Assembly (NCBI GenBank): GCA_000406005.1
Contig: ASZN01000088.1
Location: 1-17,031, forward strand
From: Candidatus Poribacteria bacterium WGA-3G
Lineage (GTDB): Bacteria; Poribacteria; WGA-4E; WGA-3G
Reading direction: 5' to 3'
Length of the DNA: 17,031 bases
The notes below the pieces were generated by a model that ran no database searches, was not told the DNA's origin, and worked only from the letters and a program-made list of their open reading frames with translations. The translations under genes and the position numbers were made by a program. Shown piece by piece: positions 7,065-12,987 of this stretch. Position 1 is the stretch's first letter. Every line of letters starts with the position of its first letter.

Positions 7065-8381
7065 ATGAAAAACGATAAAAAGACGATCTTTGGGTGGTGC
7101 ATGTACGACTGGGCAAATTCTGCGTATATTACCACAGTCGGTGTCGCGCTCCTGCCGATCTATTTTAAAGAGGGGATTGTCCCCGCAGAAGGTGTCGCGC
7201 TTTTCGGACAAACTTTCAGTGCAACAGCACTCTGGGCGTTTATGGTCGGAGGTGCTGCCCTCATCGTCTTTCTCTTCGCACCTGTGCTTGGGGCAATCGC
7301 GGATTTTTCTGCGGCTAAAAAGAGGTTCCTCACCGGTTTCGCTTACTCCGGAAGCCTGTTTGCGACCTTGCTCTATCTTTGCAGTCCCGGAGATGTCTGG
7401 TTAGCGGTTGCATTGTATATCAGCACGCAGGTCTGCTTTATCGGCGGCAATGTCTTCTACGACGCTTTTTTACCGCAGATCGCTTCCGAGGACAAACTCG
7501 ACACCGTTTCTGCCAGAGGGTATGCATTCGGATACGTCGGCGGATCGCTGCAGTTCGGTATCTCACTCGCACTCGTCGCTATGCATGAAACTATCGGGAT
7601 TAGCCAAGTGATGGCGGTACGCATCAGCATGGCAATGGCAGGCATCTGGTGGGCAGGCTGGACAGTGCTGACGCTCATAAACTTAAAAGAGGAGAAAACA
7701 GAACAAGAACTTCCCGAAATTTACCGCAATCGACCGAAACCCCTCGCCTATCTGTCGCTCGGCATCAGTCGGACAATCGCAACCGCCAAAAAAGTAGGAA
7801 ATTTTAAACACCTCTCCCTTTTTGTGATTGCCTATATGATTTACAATGATGGTGCCCACACGGTCACAAGTATGGCGACAATTTACGGGTCCGAAGAGTT
7901 AGGATTATCTGCGACATCACTCATGGTGACACTCCTGCTTGTTCAAGTTGTCGCAATCGGTGGCGCGTTGATATTCGGCAAACTTGCGAACCGTATCGGT
8001 GCAAAACGGGCAGTCATGGTCTCTTTAGTCCTATGGACCGGGGTCGTCATTTACGGCTATTTTATCCAAACTGCGACAGAATTTTTTGTTCTCGGAATGG
8101 TTGTCGGGATAGTTCTTGGCGGCATACAGGCACTCAGTCGCTCTTTCTACGGAGCGATGATCCCAGAGAATGCCAGTGCCGAGTTTTACGGATTCTTCTC
8201 TGTCTTTAGCAAGTTTTCAGCAATCTGGGGACCCTTTACATTCGGATTTGTTAAACAGATCACCGGAACAGCGCGCCTCGCTATTATCTCATTAATGGTT
8301 TTCTTTATCGTCGGTTTTATCCTACTCGCCTTTGTTAATGAAGAAAAGGCAAAAGCAGATAGAGATAAGTTCGCATTCTGA
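7065..8381 (+). CDS. UMF1/Atg22-family MFS transporter, 438 aa
   Basis: A polytopic inner-membrane transporter of the major facilitator superfamily. The N-terminal GWCMYDWANSAY (residues 10-21) is the hallmark of the UMF1/Atg22-like group, whose eukaryotic members export amino acids from the vacuole; the bacterial substrate is generally unknown. APVLGAIADFSAAKKRFL after the second hydrophobic segment matches the MFS loop 2-3 motif. About twelve hydrophobic segments are visible, with a charged central loop (EEKTEQELPEIYRNRPK) between the two halves and a short charged C-terminus. Start: ATG at 7065 has AGGAG four bases upstream (7056-7060). The frame remains open to 6993, but that extension has no ribosome binding site and is not hydrophobic, so I leave it out. 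The beta-propeller gene follows after 110 bases, where a separate promoter is possible. Confidence 0.88.
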   Translation: MKNDKKTIFGWCMYDWANSAYITTVGVALLPIYFKEGIVPAEGVALFGQTFSATALWAFMVGGAALIVFLFAPVLGAIADFSAAKKRFLTGFAYSGSLFATLLYLCSPGDVWLAVALYISTQVCFIGGNVFYDAFLPQIASEDKLDTVSARGYAFGYVGGSLQFGISLALVAMHETIGISQVMAVRISMAMAGIWWAGWTVLTLINLKEEKTEQELPEIYRNRPKPLAYLSLGISRTIATAKKVGNFKHLSLFVIAYMIYNDGAHTVTSMATIYGSEELGLSATSLMVTLLLVQVVAIGGALIFGKLANRIGAKRAVMVSLVLWTGVVIYGYFIQTATEFFVLGMVVGIVLGGIQALSRSFYGAMIPENASAEFYGFFSVFSKFSAIWGPFTFGFVKQITGTARLAIISLMVFFIVGFILLAFVNEEKAKADRDKFAF

Positions 8382-8395
8382 CATTGATAAAAAAG

Positions 8396-8426
8396 TTGAC
8401 AGTTTAAAAATGCCAGCACATATTTA
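8396..8426 (+). promoter_or_regulatory. Candidate promoter for the beta-propeller gene
   Basis: A perfect TTGACA (8396-8401) is followed 19 bases later by TATTTA (8421-8426), or 16 bases later by ACATAT. The -10 is weak. It lies in the 110-base gap after the transporter gene, so the beta-propeller gene may be expressed independently as well as by read-through. Confidence 0.4.
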
Positions 8427-8491
8427 AGGCAAGTGTTTAATGCTACCGATCCTATTGAGCGCATCCATCACGATTCGGAGGAGGTCAGAAG

Positions 8492-9532
8492 ATGTCAACG
8501 CAAAAACTTTTACTTTTACTTTGGGGTGGGATCAGTGTTTTGATTCTCAGAGACGTTGCAGCATCGAGCATCGTTTTTAGCGCTGCGCCTCGGGGAGAGT
8601 TCGGAGAGATTCGACTCGCAGACATCTACGTAATGACGTTTGATGGTGGCAACGTCAAGCAACTGACACAGACACCTGTATCCGAAGGGGGTCCGAAGTG
8701 GTCGCCTGATGGCAAATACATCCTTTTTCACAGAGACGTGCGCTCAGCAACGGGACAACAGTTTGATATTTTCATCATGGATGCCGATGGCGGCAATGAG
8801 CAGCGTTTGACGACGCACCCCGCAAACGATGGTTTTCCGACATGGTCGCCCGATGGCACGCAGATTGCGTTTTCAAGTGGGAGAAGTGGAAATACAGAAG
8901 TGCATCTCATGGATCTCACCAGCGGAGAAATCACGCAGCTCACAGACAATGAAAAGATCGGGGGACTCTCCTCGAAACCCAACTTTTCACCCGATGGCAC
9001 GCACATCGTTTATGAACAGGTGACCCGCAACGCCGGACGGCACATCTATATTATAGACCTCCAGACGGGCGAGACCCGAAATTTTCTTCCCCAACGTATC
9101 GGAGAAAACAACAATATCTCCAGATATAACCCGCGCTTCTCGCCAGATGGAAAAAACGTCCTCTATTTAGAGATCGAATTTCGTGTCGAACCGGGAGTCA
9201 TCCTGAGAACTGCCAATCGCCTGATTGTTGTTAATAACCGTGGCAAAGGTAGAAAAGTTCTGAAAATACCGAGAAATTTTCGGGTGGACACCGCCGCTTG
9301 GGCCGCACAAGGCACAGAGCTTCTCATCGACGCAATGCCAAACGGATTGGTCAGACTTCCCCGCCCGCCAAACCTTGATATTTATCGGTATCGCCTTTCG
9401 ACGGGAGAACTGACGCAGCTGACAACCCATCCCGATAGCGATTCGTCCCCGCATTGGACGCGCCACGCGCTCTCTGTTTCATCACAAGGGATGGTAAAGA
9501 CACAATGGGGAGCGATTAAAAGCGAAAAATAA
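8492..9532 (+). CDS. Secreted TolB-like (PD40) beta-propeller protein, 346 aa
   Basis: An N-terminal signal peptide (KLLLLLWGGISVLILRDVAAS, cleavage near residue 25) is followed by WD40-like/PD40 repeats. SPDG motifs occur at about residues 71-74, 119-122, 166-169 and 217-220, each followed by a beta strand such as IAFSS or IVYE. Paired DIF/Y-hydrophobic-D and QLT/RLT strands (IYVMTFDGGNVKQLT, IFIMDADGGNEQRLT, RLSTGELTQLT) mark the blades. This resembles the C-terminal propeller of TolB but lacks TolB's N-terminal domain and Tol-Pal neighbours, so I do not call it tolB. A periplasmic protein-binding or scaffold role is inferred. The start is supported by GGAGGAGGT six bases before the ATG. 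No obvious partner lies nearby except the transporter upstream. Confidence 0.85.
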   Translation: MSTQKLLLLLWGGISVLILRDVAASSIVFSAAPRGEFGEIRLADIYVMTFDGGNVKQLTQTPVSEGGPKWSPDGKYILFHRDVRSATGQQFDIFIMDADGGNEQRLTTHPANDGFPTWSPDGTQIAFSSGRSGNTEVHLMDLTSGEITQLTDNEKIGGLSSKPNFSPDGTHIVYEQVTRNAGRHIYIIDLQTGETRNFLPQRIGENNNISRYNPRFSPDGKNVLYLEIEFRVEPGVILRTANRLIVVNNRGKGRKVLKIPRNFRVDTAAWAAQGTELLIDAMPNGLVRLPRPPNLDIYRYRLSTGELTQLTTHPDSDSSPHWTRHALSVSSQGMVKTQWGAIKSEK

Positions 9533-9631
9533 AGAGCCCACGCCAGAGAACGTTTATAGATTGGACAGCAAATAATAGCTTGTCTGTTTCCACAAGAGAG
9601 AAACTCGCTACACAGTGGGCACGAATAAAGA

Positions 9632-9665
9632 GAAAATAAAAAGGGACGACGTAAAGTCGTCCCTT
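9632..9665 (-). terminator. Rho-independent terminator for the TonB-like gene
   Basis: A perfect 10-bp stem AAGGGACGAC/GTCGTCCCTT (9641-9650 and 9656-9665) with loop GTAAA. On the minus strand it is followed by a T-rich tract (TTTTTATTTT), so it mainly ends the minus-strand operon. The plus-strand side (CCTATG) is not T-rich, though the hairpin may also help stop convergent read-through from the beta-propeller gene. Confidence 0.85.
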
Positions 9666-9744
9666 CCTATGTTACTCATATTGTGGCAAAACCGCTAATT
9701 ATCGTCTGGTGCGTTTCCGAAGCGCGCCTAACAAATAACTCACG

Positions 9745-10617
9745 TTAATTCGCTAACTCGAAAATAATCGGAATTTCGAGGCGCAGGCTATTACCCTCTT
9801 GTTCTTCTGGGAAAGACGGATAAGGCACAGCGTTTTGGACAGCAGCGAGCGCAGCGTTATCCAGCGCATTTGAACCAGAAGAATCGGTAACCACCGGGTT
9901 CCGAATCGTTCCGTCGCTAAAAAGCGTAAACCGAACCGTCGTCGATGTACCGTCATCAAGATTCCGCACCCGTGCTGGGAAACGTTGCACCTGTTTTATC
10001 CGATCCCGTACCGCTTTCAAAAATTCGTTAAATGACTGTTTCGCATCGCCTAAATTCACTGAAGCGAGTTCTAAATTACCCGAATCGTTGAATTCGATTT
10101 GTGCCAATGTCGATCCCACATCCATTTTCTCAACGATGCTTGTACTTTCAAATTTCGGCACTTCAAATTTCGGGAGCGTTGTAACAATACTCGCTTGTCG
10201 GGATACACCTGATATCCTTTTACCGATCCCTGCGATACTCAGTGCCATCACGGGACGCGTAGGTACATCACTCGTCGGCAGTGTGAAACGAGCGTTACCC
10301 ATCGGAATTTTAGCACTCGTCGTGACCGACTGTCCTTTCGGTGCCTGAATCTTAGAAAACTTCGGTTGTTTCGGTTTTCGGGTTGTACGCGGTGGTGTAC
10401 GGCGTTTCGGCTGAGGTTTCGAGGCTTCCAAAACAACACCATCTACTTTATCCTCGTTCATCTCTAACACTGTTTTGTGAATAAAGTAGATAGCACCGGC
10501 AACAATCCCGATGACATGCAGTCCAATCGCAAAGGTCCACGCGATCCGGATCGCTTTCTTTTTTCGTTTTTGGGCGGCTTCTCGGTTCTGCCGCTGAGCA
10601 TCGGTAATCGTTATCAT
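9745..10617 (-). CDS. TonB-family energy transducer, 290 aa
   Basis: TonB proteins carry the proton-motive-force-driven conformational signal from ExbB/ExbD in the inner membrane to outer-membrane receptors. The layout fits: a basic cytoplasmic N-terminus, one membrane anchor (about residues 25-46, IAWTFAIGLHVIGIVAGAIYFI), a Pro/Lys/Arg-rich periplasmic spacer (about 65-95), a long low-complexity linker, and a C-terminal TonB domain (about 196-290). That domain includes RIKQVQRFP, TVRFTLFSDGTI, DNAALAAVQNAVPYPSFP and a final beta strand RLEIPIIFEL. The ATG has AAGGG about seven bases upstream. It is the last gene of the minus-strand group headed by a TonB-dependent receptor and is closed by a terminator. 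exbB and exbD are not in the window. It probably serves the neighbouring receptor, but that is inferred from position. Confidence 0.85.
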   Translation of the reverse strand: MITITDAQRQNREAAQKRKKKAIRIAWTFAIGLHVIGIVAGAIYFIHKTVLEMNEDKVDGVVLEASKPQPKRRTPPRTTRKPKQPKFSKIQAPKGQSVTTSAKIPMGNARFTLPTSDVPTRPVMALSIAGIGKRISGVSRQASIVTTLPKFEVPKFESTSIVEKMDVGSTLAQIEFNDSGNLELASVNLGDAKQSFNEFLKAVRDRIKQVQRFPARVRNLDDGTSTTVRFTLFSDGTIRNPVVTDSSGSNALDNAALAAVQNAVPYPSFPEEQEGNSLRLEIPIIFELAN

Positions 10618-10684
10618 ATTTTTCCCTTTCAGTACCTTCTTCGGTTTACTCTTATTGCTTCAATATTGAGTTTATGGGTAAATT

Positions 10685-10757
10685 AGGTTCGTAGTAGGGC
10701 AATTCATTGCCCGTTATTGAACCGTGGACGTGCGATAAATCTCACTACTACAAACCT
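10685..10757. repeat. 73-bp cloverleaf-like foldback repeat
   Basis: The ends are inverted: AGGTTCGTAGTAG (10685-10697) against CTACTACAAACCT (10745-10757), 12 of 13 pairs. Inside are two further hairpins: GGGCAAT-tc-ATTGCCC (10697-10712, perfect) and GTGCGAT-aa-ATCTCAC (10730-10745, one mismatch). The whole forms an outer stem with two arms, like a REP element or small MITE. It lies between the small lipoprotein gene and the TonB-like gene and could act as an RNA stability element or attenuator within the operon. Confidence 0.6.
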
Positions 10758-10796
10758 GCCCTCAAATTTAAAGTTGAAATACTACTCTGTTCGCAA

Positions 10797-11315
10797 TTAG
10801 TCTTCGTAACTAAGCAGCTTATATCTATTATCTTTCTCGACAACGGAACCGAGAATCTTTAATTCGCCTTTTTCGCCAGCAGCGTTCCTTAACATCAAAA
10901 CAGTACCCCGTAAAAGTTGGAACCCGTTATACGTCTCTGTGTCTCCGTCAAAGCGGATGGCTACGAATTCCAGATCCTGACCGCCATAACGGGCTATCCA
11001 CTTTTTCATGCCGATGTTACACTTTTTATTTAGATTCGACCATGCGAAATCACCGGGGAAATTACTTGGCGGTTGACTTGCCGGGAATGCCGGCCAGATC
11101 CAATCAAGATATGCTTCGCGCTGCACGCGCAATCGGTTCAACTTTTCTATGTCGTTGTTGTTCAGTGCGTCAACGACTGCCAGGCCGAGTTGACCTGGCG
11201 AGTCGAGACTGTTTTCCCAAATCGGTTTCTCACAGCCAACCGTACTGCTGAAAAAAAGCAGGACAGTCAATAGCAAGTAAGAAATGTGCACTGAGCGTTC
11301 ACTAATTCTGGTCAC
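10797..11315 (-). CDS. Small putative lipoprotein of unknown function, 172 aa
   Basis: I do not recognise the family. An export signal (SYLLLTVLLFFSSTVGC) ends in a probable lipobox with C28 (STVGC; T at -3 is not ideal). The mature part begins EKPIWENSLDSPG. It is a compact alpha+beta protein with an early helical stretch (GLAVVDALNNNDIEKLNRL) and a beta-rich second half (FVAIRF, FQLLRGTVLMLR, KILGSVVEKDNRYKLLSYED). This is loosely reminiscent of small NTF2/SnoaL-like periplasmic domains, but that is a weak impression. The GTG start at 11315 overlaps the last 14 bases of the upstream beta-helix lipoprotein gene and has no strong ribosome binding site, so translational coupling is likely. Its place between that gene and the TonB-like gene suggests a role in the same uptake system. 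Confidence 0.75.
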   Translation of the reverse strand: MTRISERSVHISYLLLTVLLFFSSTVGCEKPIWENSLDSPGQLGLAVVDALNNNDIEKLNRLRVQREAYLDWIWPAFPASQPPSNFPGDFAWSNLNKKCNIGMKKWIARYGGQDLEFVAIRFDGDTETYNGFQLLRGTVLMLRNAAGEKGELKILGSVVEKDNRYKLLSYED

Positions 11316-12669
11316 CCGTTGTCCATCCTGCTAACCAGTTGTTGGATGGGCTTACAGCACCGATGAAGTTAACCGGTTCAAAGAACCCATCAGACGGTGG
11401 CGATGCTGCGGAAACAGCATTTGCACCGGCACCCGGTGTGAAGTTCGGGGCAGTTTTGCTGAACGGATCTGCCAAGCCTGGGTCTGCCTCTCTGTTCCCG
11501 CTATCGGCGGCATAACCGGCTTCGTCAAACCCATCATCGTCTTTTTCGTCGCCGAAGTTGCCTTTGCCATTTTCAAAGAAAATGCTGTTCTTGACAACCA
11601 GATTGCCGCCTTCTGCTTGGGCAATAGACGACTCGCCGTCAATGTCGAGTCCGATCTTATTGAAACCCGTGACGATGAAGTTGGCGTACGTGCCGGCAGC
11701 ACCTTCACGGATTAGCATACCGTTGTCGCTTTCCGGACCAGACGGATCACCGACGAGCGTTACGTTATAGATGGTTGCATCGGAACGCGGGGTCGCTTCG
11801 TTATTTTTACTGCTGTTATCAACTTCAAACCCGTTATCAGCGTCATCACCATACTGCTGAGCAATCCAGAATTGGCCTTTACCTGTCCACCCGTCTGTCC
11901 AATCGAAGGAGTCGTCGCGGGCACCCGTCACGAGTGCGTATTTAAGATTGACGGTGCCGCCGAAGAACTCGATGCCGTCATCTTGGTTCATGTGCACTTG
12001 GATGTACGCTGCGACCGTACCGGATCCGACACCTTGGAAAGCGATGCCGTTCAACTCGTTATCTGGGCTGAATTCGATACCGGCGTATTCGAGACGGACA
12101 TAGCGCAGGACACCACTGCTATCAGTTGGATTGTTTCCACCGAAGGCACCCGTGTCGCCTTCACCGAAGGTTACACCTTGATTTGTTGGTGCGCTACCGT
12201 TGATAATCAAGCCACCCCACTGTCCACGTGCCCGGCTACCAATCTCCGCATCACTTGACATAATAATGGGGGCATCCGCGGTACCGTCTGCTATGATTTT
12301 AGAGCCTTGCGCGACAATAAGCGTGCCGTTGCTCGCCTGCTCACCGAAGATTTCAACACCGGGTTCAATCGTTAACGTTGCGCCGCCTTCAACAAATACA
12401 GCACCTTTGAGGAGGTAAGCGTAATCCGCTGAGAGCGTTCTGTCGGCATTCAATTTACCTTCAAGAACAACAACTTGGCGACCCCCGACATCAATCGTCT
12501 CTTCGATGAAGGCTTCGTCTTCTGTCTCATCGGCCTCATCTTCATCACTTCCACAACCGACAAAAGCCAACGCTACGCCAACTGCGAAAATGGCGATTAA
12601 CTGGAACAACCAATTCTGAAACAATCCCCGTTTTCCACTGGAAGCACGGGTAGACCCAATATTTAACAT
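11302..12669 (-). CDS. Acidic beta-helix surface lipoprotein, partner of the TonB-dependent receptor, 455 aa
   Basis: The N-terminus has a hydrophobic segment (residues about 21-37) ending in FVGC with C39, a probable though non-ideal lipobox, followed by a highly acidic tether (SDEDEADETEDEAFIEE). Then comes a family seen next to TonB-dependent receptors in several phyla: LSADYAYLLKGAVFVEGGATLTIEPGV, GTLIVAQGSKIIADGTADAPI, GQWGGLIINGSAPTN, LRYVRLEYAGIE, then DDGIEFFGGTVNLKYALVTGARDDSFDW. Repeated short strands with G and N turns indicate a right-handed parallel beta-helix of pectin-lyase type. There are no obvious lyase active-site residues, so binding rather than catalysis is likely. AAGGAG lies about 12 bases before the ATG, which is rather far. 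It lies 318 bases downstream of the receptor gene and overlaps the next gene by 14 bases. Surface exposure and substrate capture are inference. Confidence 0.82.
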   Translation of the reverse strand: MLNIGSTRASSGKRGLFQNWLFQLIAIFAVGVALAFVGCGSDEDEADETEDEAFIEETIDVGGRQVVVLEGKLNADRTLSADYAYLLKGAVFVEGGATLTIEPGVEIFGEQASNGTLIVAQGSKIIADGTADAPIIMSSDAEIGSRARGQWGGLIINGSAPTNQGVTFGEGDTGAFGGNNPTDSSGVLRYVRLEYAGIEFSPDNELNGIAFQGVGSGTVAAYIQVHMNQDDGIEFFGGTVNLKYALVTGARDDSFDWTDGWTGKGQFWIAQQYGDDADNGFEVDNSSKNNEATPRSDATIYNVTLVGDPSGPESDNGMLIREGAAGTYANFIVTGFNKIGLDIDGESSIAQAEGGNLVVKNSIFFENGKGNFGDEKDDDGFDEAGYAADSGNREADPGLADPFSKTAPNFTPGAGANAVSAASPPSDGFFEPVNFIGAVSPSNNWLAGWTTGDQN

Positions 12670-12867
12670 TAGCTAACTAAGCTCCTTTTTTGTTTTTTTT
12701 TAGCCCTAACCGCTACTGCGGACAGGCACTCGTAATCGCGACTCAGCAATCCAAATCGCTATTAATTTTTTCTGCGTCGCTGTTATAGATTCCCATGTTA
12801 TTAAAGGATACCCATAAATTGTTGCAGAAAATTGACAATGTTATGATTTTTTTTGCACTGTAAAGAT

Positions 12868-12985
12868 GGCTGTCGGCAGGAATGGCTTTCGGCTGTCTGC
12901 TATCGGAAACCTTCAGCAAAGAGACATTGGGATTGTCAAAAATCTCTTGTAACTGACGGCTGACCGCTGTCTGCTGACGGCTGAT
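12868..12985. repeat. Degenerate 7-bp repeat arrays, consensus GGCTGAC
   Basis: Five contiguous heptamers occupy 12951-12985: AACTGAC, GGCTGAC, CGCTGTC, TGCTGAC, GGCTGAT; a partial sixth runs into the receptor stop codon. A second cluster gives GGCTTTC, GGCTGTC, TGCTATC at 12884-12904, with another GGCTGTC at 12868-12874. They occupy the 318-base gap between the receptor gene and the beta-helix lipoprotein gene. The rest of that gap is AT-rich with no gene; no convincing promoter or terminator was found in it. Confidence 0.55.
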
Positions 12986-12987
12986 GG

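Noticed and set aside
9537..9620. Inverted GCCCAC/GTGGGC pair after the beta-propeller gene as a terminator
   Set aside because: Only six pairs separated by more than 70 bases and no T-run; not convincing.
12868..12985. CRISPR array
   Set aside because: Units are 7 bp, contiguous and without spacers; no cas gene is present.
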